Below, piece after piece: positions 37,276 to 45,821 of a stretch of 64,000 nt of DNA. Positions within the stretch are counted from its first letter, which is position 1; each line of letters begins with the position of its first letter. This stretch comes from Cystobacter fuscus DSM 2262 (GTDB lineage: Bacteria > Myxococcota > Myxococcia > Myxococcales > Myxococcaceae): assembly GCF_000335475.2 (NCBI RefSeq), contig NZ_ANAH02000014.1, positions 124,001 through 188,000 of the forward strand, written 5' to 3'. Below the pieces are notes generated by a model that had not been told where the DNA came from, ran no database searches, and saw nothing but the letters and a program-made list of their open reading frames with translations. A program made the position numbers and the translations under genes.

Positions 37276-38229
37276 ATGAACGCCATCTTCTCCCGTCCCG
37301 TCTCGCTGCCCGGTCTCCGCATGCAGGCCCTGGAGGCGGGGCCCGCCCAGGGGCCGCTCGTGCTCCTGCTCCATGGGTTCCCCGAATTGTCCGAGAGCTG
37401 GCGCGAGGTGATGGGCCCGCTGGCGGCGGCGGGCTTCCGCGTCGTCGCGCCGGACATGCGCGGCTATGGCGACACGGAGCGTCCCGAGACGGGCTACGAC
37501 CTGGACACCCTGGCGATGGATGTCGTCCACCTGGCGCGGCACCTGAGTCCGGGCCGGCCGGTGCACCTCGTGGGGCATGACTGGGGCGGCATCATCGCCT
37601 TCTACGTGGCCGCCCATCACCCGGAGGTGGTGGACCGGCTGGCCGTGGTCAACGCCCCGCATCCGGCGCTGCTCGTGCGCGAGCTGGCCAAACCCGCGCA
37701 GATGCTGCGCTCCTGGTACGCCTTCTTCTTCCTGTTGCCGTGGCTGCCCGAGCGGCTGTTGTCCGCGGGGGGTGGTGCCCTGGTGTCCCGGATGCTGCGG
37801 CGGCAGATGGTGGACGACTCGCGCGTGCCTCCGGGAAAGCTGGCGGAGTACGAGGCCCACTTCTCGCGGCCCGAGGCGGTGCGCCCGCCCATCACCTACT
37901 ACCGCGAGCTGTTCCGCTTGCTCTTCACGCCCGGGGGCAGGCGCCGGCTGCTCGCCACGCCGCGTGCGCGCGCTCCGCTGATGCTCATCTGGGGAGAGCG
38001 GGATCCCTCCCTGCGCACGACGTTCACCCAGGGCCTGGAGCCGTACTTCGAGCAGCGTCCCATCGTGCGCCGGCTGCCCGAGGAGGGCCACACCCTGCCG
38101 CTCGAGGCGCCGGACAAGGTGGCGTCGCTGCTGCTCGAGCACTTCCGCGCCGCGCGGGCCACGAGTGGCGTGGAGCGGGTGGACGTGCACGCCCGGGAGC
38201 AGTCGCACGCGCTTCATCACCCGGTGTAG
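37276..38229 (+). CDS. Epoxide hydrolase-like alpha/beta hydrolase
   Basis: 317 residues from ATG 37276. The oxyanion motif 'HGFPELSESW' (HGxP) and nucleophile 'VGHDWGGI' with Asp102 indicate epoxide hydrolase or haloalkane dehalogenase chemistry instead of a Ser esterase. The acid lies in 'LIWGERDPSLR' and the His in 'EEGHTLPLEAP'. A helical cap domain spans ~130-220. There is no signal peptide. The physiological substrate is unknown. Confidence 0.88.
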   Translation: MNAIFSRPVSLPGLRMQALEAGPAQGPLVLLLHGFPELSESWREVMGPLAAAGFRVVAPDMRGYGDTERPETGYDLDTLAMDVVHLARHLSPGRPVHLVGHDWGGIIAFYVAAHHPEVVDRLAVVNAPHPALLVRELAKPAQMLRSWYAFFFLLPWLPERLLSAGGGALVSRMLRRQMVDDSRVPPGKLAEYEAHFSRPEAVRPPITYYRELFRLLFTPGGRRRLLATPRARAPLMLIWGERDPSLRTTFTQGLEPYFEQRPIVRRLPEEGHTLPLEAPDKVASLLLEHFRAARATSGVERVDVHAREQSHALHHPV

Positions 38230-38343
38230 GGCGGGGCGCGCGGGGACTCGCCAGGGAGTGGCCACCCTGTCCGAGAAGTTGGCCCCGCGAGGGAGTCTCA
38301 CCGGGTAGGTATCCGCCCCGGTGAGCTGTTAGCGTGTGGCGCC

Positions 38344-40215
38344 ATGAACGAGCGGGACACGCCGGACCTGCCGCCCGGCACGAACGTCAACGGCGCGATC
38401 ATCGAGGAGCTGGTGGAGCGCGGGGGCTACGGCACCGTGTACCGGGCACGGGACAAGCTGACGGGCACCCTGTTCGCCCTCAAGTTCGTCCCGCTCCACC
38501 GGGCGAAGCAGTGGGCCGAGCGCGAGGGCGTGCTCGCCATGCCCTTCCAGCACAAGAACCTCGTGCAGCAGGTGGGCTTCAGCTACTGGCCGCCCGTGCT
38601 GCCCGAGTTCTTCTGCTTGAAGATGATTTACGTCGAGGGCCGCCCGCTCGACGTGTGGGCCTGGGAAGAGAACCCCGATACGTGGGCCGTGGTGGGCAAG
38701 GTGGTGGGGGTAGCGCGCGGACTGGCCGTGGCGCATGACAAGCAGGTGGTCCACCGGGACGTGAAGGAGGCCAACATCCTCGTGCGCGACGAGGATGGGG
38801 AGCCGGTGCTGGTGGACTTCGGGGCCGCCAGGCGTGAGGGGCAGACCACTCTCACCGAGGGCCTGTTTCCCCCGGGGACGCCCCACTACCGCAGCCCGGA
38901 GGCGTGGCGCTTCGGCCTGGAGCACTGGAACGACCGGCGAGTCACCTACCGGCCCGGGAAGGCGGACGACCAATACGCACTGGGCGTGGTGCTCTACCGG
39001 CTGCTCACCCGCCGCTTCCCCTTCGAGGTGACGTGGGATGACGAGGCCTCGGTGAAGGCCGTCATCAACCAGGAGCCGCTGCCGCCGCACATCCTCAACC
39101 CCAACGTGCCGTGGGTGGTGAGTGACGTGTGCATGAAGCTCTTGGAGAAGACGCCGGAGAAGCGCTACCCGAGCGTCCTGGAGTTGGTGAAGGAGCTGGC
39201 GCACCTGCAGGCCCGTGCGGATGCGTCCTGGCAGGTGCCCCTGCATGACGGCCCCCGTGGAGCGAGGCGAGGCCGCCGGGGGGCCGCGGCGCGGGAGAAG
39301 CCCGAGGCGGCCGTGCCCCCCGTGGAGCCCACTCCGGCGACACCGACTCCGGCCACGGTGGCGCATGTGCCCGTGCAGGCCATGGCGCTCCAGGCGCTTC
39401 GGCGTGCGGCGGTGTGGATGGCCGTGCTGGTGGGAGTGGCCCTTGCCGGGTGGTGGCTCGCGCGGCGGTGGAGGCCCGAGTCCCCATCCGTGGCGTCCTC
39501 CGCCCCCTCCCCAACGTGGAAGTCACCTTTCGGTCAGGAAGTGGCGCCCCCGTGGCCGCCGCCGGAAATTGAGCGGGCCGCAGCTCCGCCCCCGGTGGAG
39601 AAGACTCCTGCGGTCGTCGCCTCGCTGGTGACGCGACCCAAGGACGACGCCTTGAAGAAGCAGCAGGCCCCCCAGGGGGACAAGAAGCAGAAGGGGGCCC
39701 TCTCACCCGTGGCCAGGTGGTGTGTCGGTGCCGCCGCTGCCGCCAACACGGCGTGTCCCGGTGCCCAGGTGCGTCCCGCCCCCGCCCCTGACGCCGAGCC
39801 GTGCCCGGCGGGTGCCGTCGAGACCATGACCGAAACGCTCGGCATTGACATTGGATCAAAGTTTGACGGTCTATTCGCCCCCAACGATCGCCAGGGCCAG
39901 TTCGTCTCCGTGCGCGAGGGACTCACCTCGGTGAAGACCGGCGGAACGCGGGGAAAACTGCCGGTGGGGAGCATCCTCTACGGACGTCTCTACTTCGGGG
40001 AAGGTCGCGTCTATGGCCGGTTCACCCAGGCCCAGACACCCACGGGGGACACCTACAAGGTCTGCATGCAAATCTTCACCGGGGAGCGTATGGCCAAGCG
40101 AGGCGGTGGGTACTACAAGCCCGGTCCCGGTACCGAGATGGAGTCAGGGAGTACGCCGGACAATGTCTTGATTTTCTGGATCGAAGACCTGGAGGCGGTG
40201 GATCGCTTCGAGTGA
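38344..40215 (+). CDS. Transmembrane Ser/Thr protein kinase
   Basis: 623 residues. Kinase domain ~18-285: Gly-rich loop 'VERGGYGTVYRA', Lys in 'FALKFV', catalytic 'HRDVKEANILV' (~137), 'VDFGAA', and a Ser/Thr-type activation segment 'GTPHYRSPEA'. A Pro-rich linker leads to one TM (~350-372, 'AAVWMAVLVGVALAGWWLA'), then a ~250-residue outer domain with Pro/Ala linkers and a compact C-terminal fold ('GSILYGRLYFGEGRVYGRF'). It is a classic myxobacterial receptor kinase. The DUF2381 gene follows 63 bp downstream, a common pairing. Confidence 0.92.
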   Translation: MNERDTPDLPPGTNVNGAIIEELVERGGYGTVYRARDKLTGTLFALKFVPLHRAKQWAEREGVLAMPFQHKNLVQQVGFSYWPPVLPEFFCLKMIYVEGRPLDVWAWEENPDTWAVVGKVVGVARGLAVAHDKQVVHRDVKEANILVRDEDGEPVLVDFGAARREGQTTLTEGLFPPGTPHYRSPEAWRFGLEHWNDRRVTYRPGKADDQYALGVVLYRLLTRRFPFEVTWDDEASVKAVINQEPLPPHILNPNVPWVVSDVCMKLLEKTPEKRYPSVLELVKELAHLQARADASWQVPLHDGPRGARRGRRGAAAREKPEAAVPPVEPTPATPTPATVAHVPVQAMALQALRRAAVWMAVLVGVALAGWWLARRWRPESPSVASSAPSPTWKSPFGQEVAPPWPPPEIERAAAPPPVEKTPAVVASLVTRPKDDALKKQQAPQGDKKQKGALSPVARWCVGAAAAANTACPGAQVRPAPAPDAEPCPAGAVETMTETLGIDIGSKFDGLFAPNDRQGQFVSVREGLTSVKTGGTRGKLPVGSILYGRLYFGEGRVYGRFTQAQTPTGDTYKVCMQIFTGERMAKRGGGYYKPGPGTEMESGSTPDNVLIFWIEDLEAVDRFE

Positions 40216-40278
40216 ACCGGCCCAGCGATTGGTGGGCCGCGAGCCCGATACGGCCCCCACACTACCAGGGGGGAAGGT

Positions 40279-41271
40279 GTGGTAGAGGCCACGTCTCCGG
40301 TCTCGTCCCGCCTCGTGAGGTTCCCGTTCGTGTTCGCCTCGTCCCCCGCCGCCCTCCTGGCGCTGGTGCTCCTCGCGGGGGCCGGCGCCACCGCCGAACC
40401 TCTTCTCCCAGACTGTGAGGCGTCCCCGTCCCGCGTGGAGCTACCAGCGGAGCCCACCGGGAAGGTGGAGGAGGTGTGCATCAGCCCGGAACTCCCCATC
40501 ACCTTCCGCTTCGATTCGCCGCTGGTGCCGGGCTCGCTGGAACTGCAAGCGCGCGAGCGTTTCGAGGACGTGGCCCCTGGGACGCGGAGCTTCACCCTCC
40601 ATCCTCCGGCGGCTCTCCAGGCCGGGGAGAGGTTCAAGGTGGTGGTGCGCTTCGCGGACGGAGCGGCTCCGACGAGCGCCACCTTCATTCTAGTGGGACA
40701 CTCCGCACTCGGGACACGGCAGGTGAACGTGTTCCGCCACAAGCGCACCGTGGAGGACTACCAGAAGGAAACCCAGGAGGAGCGCAAGAAGTCCCAGCAA
40801 CTCGGCCAGGAGCTTGAACGCCTGCGGACGGAGATGGGACCGGGTGGTCTCGCGGGGCTGATCGCCAGCGGGTTGATGACGGTGGACGACACGGGCGTGA
40901 AAGCCAAGCACATAAGGAGAGATGTCACCCAGCCCGCGAGCAACGCTCTCGTTCTTCGCCGTGTCTTCAGCTACCGCGTCACCACTCGTCAGGAGAACCT
41001 GTTGCGGGTAGCCGTGGCTATGCAACTGGTGAACCAGGGCACGCAGCCCTGGGCGCTCCAGGGGGCGGCGCTGGTGGGCAAGGACCAGGAGCCCAAGCCG
41101 ATGAAGGTGAGCTGGCAACCCTCGCCCGTCCTGCCGGGCGCAGAGGAGACGGAAGTGGTCGTGGTGGAGTGGGAGCTGACGGCCCGGGAAGCCCAAGGCC
41201 CCTTCACCTTGAGGCTGTGGGACCAGAGTGGGAAGCGTCTCATCACCCTCGGCAACGTGACCTTCCCGTGA
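40279..41271 (+). CDS. DUF2381 (TIGR02268) family secreted protein
   Basis: 330 residues from GTG 40279, preceded by GGGGGGAAG. GTG 40315 would also give a good signal peptide (VRFPFVFASSPAALLALVLL). The mature protein begins near AEPLLPDCEAS. It has a beta-rich N-half ('RPVRFAD'-like strands), a charged helix 'YQKETQEERKKSQQLGQELE' and a C-terminal beta domain ending 'KRLITLGNVTFP'. This myxobacteria-specific paralogous family is normally encoded next to Ser/Thr kinases, as here. Its role is unknown; it may modulate or sense for the kinase outer domain. Confidence 0.85.
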   Translation: MVEATSPVSSRLVRFPFVFASSPAALLALVLLAGAGATAEPLLPDCEASPSRVELPAEPTGKVEEVCISPELPITFRFDSPLVPGSLELQARERFEDVAPGTRSFTLHPPAALQAGERFKVVVRFADGAAPTSATFILVGHSALGTRQVNVFRHKRTVEDYQKETQEERKKSQQLGQELERLRTEMGPGGLAGLIASGLMTVDDTGVKAKHIRRDVTQPASNALVLRRVFSYRVTTRQENLLRVAVAMQLVNQGTQPWALQGAALVGKDQEPKPMKVSWQPSPVLPGAEETEVVVVEWELTAREAQGPFTLRLWDQSGKRLITLGNVTFP

Positions 41272-41360
41272 TTCCTGGCGCTCCAGCGTGTGTCAGACTC
41301 ACTGGGTGTTTCCCCGGATTGGCAATCCATCAGGGGGGAACATCACCACGGGGAATTCCC

Positions 41361-42020
41361 ATGAAGCTGGCCGAAGCGGTGGTGTTGTTGGTGTTGCTCA
41401 CCGGATGCGCGACAACCCAGGGGACGGGAGGTTCTGGCCCTTCGCCCTCACCGGGGGCCAGGCCCGCCGTGAAGAAGGAACTGCCCTGGTTGAACGTGCC
41501 CGGCGGACGGATGAAGACGACCCTCTTCTATGGCCCCTGGCAGTGTCGCCGGGAGTTCATGAACGGATGCCAGAGGGAGTGCGCTAGCGAGGGCCACACG
41601 CTCAAGGGGTGCATATGGCTGGCTGATTTGAAGTTCGACTGGGAGGGACGCCTCATTGCCTTGCCCGTTCCCGTCAAGGGCGGGAGCCGTTACGGCATCT
41701 ATCACTGCTGCTGCGACTACCCTACGTTGACGAAGGAGCAGAACAAGGCTGGGCGTGACCAATGGAAGGCCGCGATGGAGTCCTTCCGACAGAGATGGAG
41801 CGAACGGTTCGGTGTCTGGCCCACGGCCAGCACCGGCGTCAATTGGCCGGGGCACCATATCCGCGACCTCTGGCACGGCGGCGATCCGGTGGACCCCAAC
41901 AACGTATTCCCCGTGCAGCCCGGCGTTCACGAAGCGTACAACAGGGAATATCCCGCGTGCTACAGCGGCCAGTCCCCATGGAATACAGTGGGTCCCGACT
42001 TGCCCTACACGGACAACTAA
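41361..42020 (+). CDS. Lipoprotein with C-terminal HNH (GHH-type) nuclease toxin domain
   Basis: 219 residues. Lipobox LLTGC gives Cys16, followed by a Ser/Pro/Gly linker. The middle is Cys-rich ('CRREFMNGCQRECASEG', 'YHCCCDYPTLT'), probably disulphide-stabilised. The C-terminal ~60 residues show an HNH/Endo VII-like pattern: 'WPGHHIRDLWHGGDPVDPNN' followed by 'PVQPGVHEAYN'. This is H-H, G-G, N and a late H, as in polymorphic toxin nucleases. The stop overlaps the start of a SUKH immunity gene (TAATG). It likely attacks DNA of neighbouring kin that lack the immunity protein. Confidence 0.8.
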   Translation: MKLAEAVVLLVLLTGCATTQGTGGSGPSPSPGARPAVKKELPWLNVPGGRMKTTLFYGPWQCRREFMNGCQRECASEGHTLKGCIWLADLKFDWEGRLIALPVPVKGGSRYGIYHCCCDYPTLTKEQNKAGRDQWKAAMESFRQRWSERFGVWPTASTGVNWPGHHIRDLWHGGDPVDPNNVFPVQPGVHEAYNREYPACYSGQSPWNTVGPDLPYTDN

Positions 42021-42520
42021 TGATGCCCATCCCGCTCAGCAACCTGCTTGAAGAGGTCTCGTGCGACCACTTCCCGCATGCCCCCGCCACACCCGAGGAG
42101 ATCGAGGAGTTTGAGCGGAGGGTGGGCTGGACGCTGGACCCCGACCTGCGGGCCTTCTACCTGCACTGCAACGGCGCCGAACTGTTCAAGCGGCTACCGA
42201 ACACCCCGTATCGTCTCCTTTCCCTGTCCGAGATCATCCGGGCACGGGTAGCTATCTACGGGGAAGATGATGACAAGTGGGGCCCAGCCTCAATGTACAC
42301 CCTCTGTGATGTACAGGACGGGGATTACGTACTGGTGGATGTAGCTCGCCAGGAGAACGACCGCTACTCCCTGACGGATGGCTACCACGAGGCGTGGCCG
42401 AACCCGGAGTACTGCGGGCCAGTCGCCAGTTCCTTCTCGGAATTCTTGGAGAAGGCGCTGCGCAGCAAGGGACGTCTGTTCTACTTGCAGTCGACCAGCC
42501 AGGAACAGCAGCCCGGCTGA
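42020..42520 (+). CDS. SMI1/KNR4 (SUKH) family immunity protein
   Basis: 166 residues. ATG 42020 overlaps the toxin stop codon (TAATG), which couples translation; ATG 42023 follows directly. The SUKH-1 pattern is clear: 'ATPEEIEEFERRVGWTLDPD', 'LRAFYLHCNGAELF', 'YRLLSLSEI', then the hydrophobic core 'DYVLVDVA' and 'SSFSEFLEKAL'. SUKH proteins commonly neutralise nuclease toxins, particularly HNH types, which matches the upstream gene. Confidence 0.9.
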   Translation: MMPIPLSNLLEEVSCDHFPHAPATPEEIEEFERRVGWTLDPDLRAFYLHCNGAELFKRLPNTPYRLLSLSEIIRARVAIYGEDDDKWGPASMYTLCDVQDGDYVLVDVARQENDRYSLTDGYHEAWPNPEYCGPVASSFSEFLEKALRSKGRLFYLQSTSQEQQPG

Positions 42521-42595
42521 TGCCGCGCGTCTTCAAGATGTCTCCAGGGCTGGAGGGGACTCCAGGAGACAGGTGGAACGGGCGGGGACTGCCCC

Positions 42596-43717
42596 GTGGC
42601 TCGGGATGTACGGCTCCCCGCTCGGCCCCAGGAAGCAGCGCGGCGGCTGTTCGAGGTGGAGGCACGAAGCGGTTCGTACACGTACGAGCCCCCCAGCCGC
42701 CGCATCACTCCGCTCGAGCCGGGCGAGCACCTGGAGGGGCAATCAACGATGGCGGAGGTGGAGTTGACGCGCGACTACCTGCGTTGGTGCGAGCGTACTG
42801 GCAGGCCCGGGGATTGTCTGCGCCTGCTGACGGAAAGCCCCACCCTCAACGGGGATGGCCGTTTCGCCCTGGCCCTGGCTCTGGCCAAGGGCGCCGTGCT
42901 GGACGAGATGCTGGAGGCGTTCAAGGACATGGCCGACCCCCACGCCATGGTGGCGGCCGTGCTCTGGACCTGGACGACGTACATGGTGCTCGTCTCCCTT
43001 CCCGACGTGACAGTCTCCAAGGGCCTCGCGGCGGTGATGACCGCCACGATCATTTCCTACGTGGGCGTCGAGACCTTCTGGGGCCTTGTCGTCGGCTTCA
43101 AGCGGCTGATGGACGAGGCGGACCGGGCCACCACGTTCAACGGGCTGCGCGCGGCGGGCGAGCGGTACGGCAAGCTCATGGGCCGGAACGCGGCGCGAGC
43201 ATTCGCCATGCTGGCCATGGCGGCCATGGGCAACACGGCACCGGGGCTGGCCGCGAAGGTGCCGAAGCTGCCCGGCTCCATGCAGGCGGCCGTACAAGCC
43301 GAGACGCAGGTGGGCATCCGGCTCGCGGCGGTGGGGGAAGTGGAGACGGTCGCTGTGAGCGCGGAGACAGTCACCATCGCCCTCGCTCCAGGGGCGGTGG
43401 CCATGACGTCAAGCCGTACGAGCGGTGACGGTGCTCCGAAGAAGGACGACCTTCCGGAGCTTGAACGGTGGCATGAAGGGAGTTACGACTCTCCATTGGA
43501 TTCACTCCAGAAACACTTCGCCAAACATGGAGCAGAGGTTGGGGCCAAAGATGTCTCACAGTATTTGCGGAAGGCAAGAGGCTTCGCGCAAAACATCAAG
43601 GGCGCACAAAAATTTCCAATTGAAGGCGCCACCGAGGGTGTGATTCGCTATGTCAAGAGTGGCAAGTATATTGATCTTGCGCCGGATGGACGGATTGTTT
43701 CTTTTGGGGCTCGCTAA
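42596..43717 (+). CDS. SitA-like polymorphic toxin lacking a lipoprotein signal
   Basis: 373 residues from GTG 42596. Residues ~40-270 match the conserved domain of myxobacterial SitA/AHH-type lipoprotein toxins: 'YLRWCERTGRPGDCLRLLTE', 'AVLWTWTTYMVLVSLPDVTV', 'YGKLMGRNAARAFAMLAMAA', 'VTIALAPGAVAM'. The last ~85 residues, 'HFAKHGAEVGAKDVSQYLRK' to 'KYIDLAPDGRIVSFGAR', form a toxin tip, perhaps a BECR-type RNase. Relatives start with a signal peptide and lipid-Cys. Here the frame is stopped by the SUKH gene's TGA (42518), leaving no signal, so the N-terminus is truncated. A cognate immunity gene follows 15 bp downstream. Confidence 0.75.
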   Translation: MARDVRLPARPQEAARRLFEVEARSGSYTYEPPSRRITPLEPGEHLEGQSTMAEVELTRDYLRWCERTGRPGDCLRLLTESPTLNGDGRFALALALAKGAVLDEMLEAFKDMADPHAMVAAVLWTWTTYMVLVSLPDVTVSKGLAAVMTATIISYVGVETFWGLVVGFKRLMDEADRATTFNGLRAAGERYGKLMGRNAARAFAMLAMAAMGNTAPGLAAKVPKLPGSMQAAVQAETQVGIRLAAVGEVETVAVSAETVTIALAPGAVAMTSSRTSGDGAPKKDDLPELERWHEGSYDSPLDSLQKHFAKHGAEVGAKDVSQYLRKARGFAQNIKGAQKFPIEGATEGVIRYVKSGKYIDLAPDGRIVSFGAR

Positions 43718-43730
43718 GAAGGCAGGTGAC

Positions 43731-44135
43731 TGATGGACTGGAGAGCAATCGATCTGCATGGCGCCGCGAGCATTTCGCGGGTGGTGGGCCTCTTCGAGAT
43801 CTGCGACATGCGAGGCATTCCATGGACCAAATACAAGATCAAGGTTCTTGAGCAAGGCTCCCAGGATTTCCTCGCGGTTCCCAATGTGTGTGTGAAAGAC
43901 GCCAATGGAAGCCCTGATTGGATAGCAGGGCTCGGACGGACAGAAGCCGAAGCCCTTCAAGATCTCATCACGAGACTGGGTGAAACATTGAGCTCTCGCA
44001 CAGACTGGCAAGAGGAAGACTTTGAATGGAGCGACCCGCAGGACTTCTGAGGGACGGAGCAACAGAGAACCCGTGCCTGAACATGGACACCCCTCGGCTC
44101 CGGGTTCACCACGCTGAGGAGAACGGTATGGCGCC
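43731..44135 (+). repeat. Direct repeat unit 1 (immunity gene plus 3' flank)
   Basis: Homologous to 44220-44627. The match continues ~85 bp past the stop codon, with near-identical 3' sequence (GTGCCTGAACATGGACACCC and CTCCGGGTTCACCACGC in both), so the duplication unit was ~405 bp. Confidence 0.85.
43733..44050 (+). CDS. Probable immunity protein for the SitA-like toxin, copy 1
   Basis: 105 residues with GCAGGTGA before the ATG, 15 bp after the toxin stop. Small, acidic, cytoplasmic: 'DWRAIDLHGAASISRVVGLF', 'FLAVPNVCVKDANGSPDW', and an acidic tail 'WQEEDFEWSDPQDF'. I do not know the family by name, but position and size fit an immunity (SitI-type) gene. It is paralogous to the next gene. 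Confidence 0.75.
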   Translation: MDWRAIDLHGAASISRVVGLFEICDMRGIPWTKYKIKVLEQGSQDFLAVPNVCVKDANGSPDWIAGLGRTEAEALQDLITRLGETLSSRTDWQEEDFEWSDPQDF

Positions 44136-44219
44136 TTGGACGCCATTCTCCACTTCGTCGGCTACCAGAGGCCAGCTCCGGCCATTCTCACTCGATGAGA
44201 AAGGAAGCAAGGAATGAGC

Positions 44220-44627
44220 TGATGAGCTGGAGAACGGTCGATCTGCACGGTGCCTCGAAAATAGAGCGGGTGGTAGGCATTTTCGAGGTCCGAGACATGC
44301 GGTGTCTTCCTTGGTCCAGATACAAGATCAAGGTCCTTGAGCGAAGCTCCGGAGGCTTCGTCGCAGTCGCGAATGTGTGTGTGAAAGACGCCAATGGAGC
44401 CCCCGATGGAGAAGCCGGAATGGGACAGACAGAGGTCGAAGCCCTCCAGGATTTCATCAAGAGGTTTGGTGAGACACTGAACGCTCGCACGAACTGGCAA
44501 GAGGAAGATTTTGAATGGAGCGACCCGCGAGAATTCTGAGGGACGCAGCAACAGCGAACCCCGTGCCTGAACATGGACACCCACTCGGCTCCGGGTTCAC
44601 CACGCCGAGGAGAACGGCTTGGCGCGC
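44220..44627 (+). repeat. Direct repeat unit 2 (immunity gene plus 3' flank)
   Basis: Second copy of the 43731-44135 unit. An ~85-bp unrelated spacer (44136-44219) separates them, possibly the scar of a lost toxin cassette. The 3' flank is better conserved than the coding part. Confidence 0.85.
44222..44539 (+). CDS. Probable immunity protein, copy 2 (tandem paralogue)
   Basis: 105 residues from ATG 44222, which has AAGGAA upstream and matches copy 1 in length. An in-frame start at 44195 would add nine residues. It is about 65-70% identical to copy 1 by eye, with the same 'VDLHGA', 'VPNVCVKDANG'/'VANVCVKDANG' and 'WQEEDFEWSDP' blocks. No toxin gene lies between the copies. It may be an orphan immunity gene that guards against a variant toxin. 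Confidence 0.75.
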   Translation: MSWRTVDLHGASKIERVVGIFEVRDMRCLPWSRYKIKVLERSSGGFVAVANVCVKDANGAPDGEAGMGQTEVEALQDFIKRFGETLNARTNWQEEDFEWSDPREF

Positions 44628-44672
44628 GGACGCACGCGCTTCATCCCCCGGCGTGAGGCAGGGCGCGCGGGG

Positions 44673-45194
44673 CTATTCGCGCAGGTGCAGCTTGCGCACC
44701 AGTTCCTCGTACTTCTCCGGCGACAGGTTGCTGTTCTTGAGCGCCTGGCGCAGCGGCTCGGCCTTCTTGTAGACGGCCGAGTAGCCGCATTCGGGGAAGA
44801 ACTCCGGCAGGGCCTCGAAGGCGAGGTTGCGCGGGTAGTCGCGGCACATCCCCGGCCGGCTGTCGTAGGAGTCGCACTGCTTCGTCGTGGCGTTGTAGTG
44901 CGTGCAGCGCAAGACGAAGAGCTTGTGCCGGCGGTCCTCGCCCACGTACTCGAAGCCGTTGACGAGCCGGTGCCAGGTGAGCACGAGCCAGCGCAGCGAG
45001 CGCAGGAAGAAGACCGGCCGGCTCACGGCGAGGGTAGGCGACTCACAGCAGCGGCCACACCCGTTGCACGCGCCCGTCAGCCGGTAGCGCGGCTCGCCCC
45101 GGGCACGCAGGAACAGCCGCGTGACGGCGAGGTCGAAGTCGTAGCGCAGCCGCGCGAGGCGCTTGATGCTCCGGCGAAGGGGGCCGTCCTTCAT
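44673..45194 (-). CDS. YkgJ-family cysteine cluster protein
   Basis: 173 residues from ATG 45194 (ATG 45227 would add 11). The cluster 'CNGCGRCCESP' near 42-52, with later Cys in 'LRCTHYNATTKQCDSYDSRP' and 'GMCRDYP', matches the YkgJ/UPF0153 family, which probably binds zinc or an iron-sulphur cluster. There is no signal peptide. The biochemical role is not established. It is divergent from the following lipoprotein gene. Confidence 0.88.
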   Translation of the reverse strand: MKDGPLRRSIKRLARLRYDFDLAVTRLFLRARGEPRYRLTGACNGCGRCCESPTLAVSRPVFFLRSLRWLVLTWHRLVNGFEYVGEDRRHKLFVLRCTHYNATTKQCDSYDSRPGMCRDYPRNLAFEALPEFFPECGYSAVYKKAEPLRQALKNSNLSPEKYEELVRKLHLRE

Positions 45195-45271
45195 GACGCG
45201 CGAGTCTAGCGCTCCCCAGGCCCCCATGCTTCAAATGCCCGCTCTCCGCCTCATTCACCAGGAGAGCTGCC

Positions 45272-45787
45272 ATGCGTTCCTCGAAGCACTCGCCGTGGTT
45301 TCAGTCCGTGGTGTTACTCACCGCCGCCCTGCTCGCCGCTGGATGCGCGTCCAGCCGCCGCGAGATGTACATCCAGGAGAAGGCCAGCGACTACGTGTAC
45401 CGCAAGCCCATGGCCGAGGTGTGGCCCCAGCTGCGCTCGCTGCTGAAGGAGAAGGAGCTGCCCATCCGCGAGGCCCCGGGCGCGTTCGAGATCGCCACCG
45501 ACTGGGCCATGGTGGGCGCGCCCTCGTCGCTGGGCACCAACTACGTGCGCTACTACGTGAGGGGCCGGCAGCCCAGCCCGGTGCAGAGCTCGGTGGAGAT
45601 CTTCCGGCAGAACCGCACCGAGTCCGGTCCGGGCCCGGTGGACTCGCGCACGGGCCGGCGCGAGGCGTTGGGCACGGACACCACCAACATGACGCGCGAC
45701 CGGGAGCTGGAGTGGGAGTTGTTGCAGCGCGTGGACCCGGAGGGCGCCCGCGCCCTGCGCGCCGAGGCCGAGGCGGCCGTCAAGTAG
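45272..45787 (+). CDS. Small lipoprotein of unknown function
   Basis: 171 residues. Lipobox LLAAGC places the lipid Cys near 25. The mature part is charged and mixed alpha/beta: 'YIQEKASDYVYRKPMAEVWP' with 'LRSLLKEKELPIRE', resembling the BamC/NlpB-like outer-membrane lipoprotein fold in layout, then 'ELEWELLQRVDPEGARAL'. The gene converges on RNase Z, with a short GGGCCC inverted repeat in the 34-bp gap. Confidence 0.75.
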   Translation: MRSSKHSPWFQSVVLLTAALLAAGCASSRREMYIQEKASDYVYRKPMAEVWPQLRSLLKEKELPIREAPGAFEIATDWAMVGAPSSLGTNYVRYYVRGRQPSPVQSSVEIFRQNRTESGPGPVDSRTGRREALGTDTTNMTRDRELEWELLQRVDPEGARALRAEAEAAVK

Positions 45788-45821
45788 GGCCCCGGGAGGG
45801 CCCATCCGCGACGCGCGGGGC

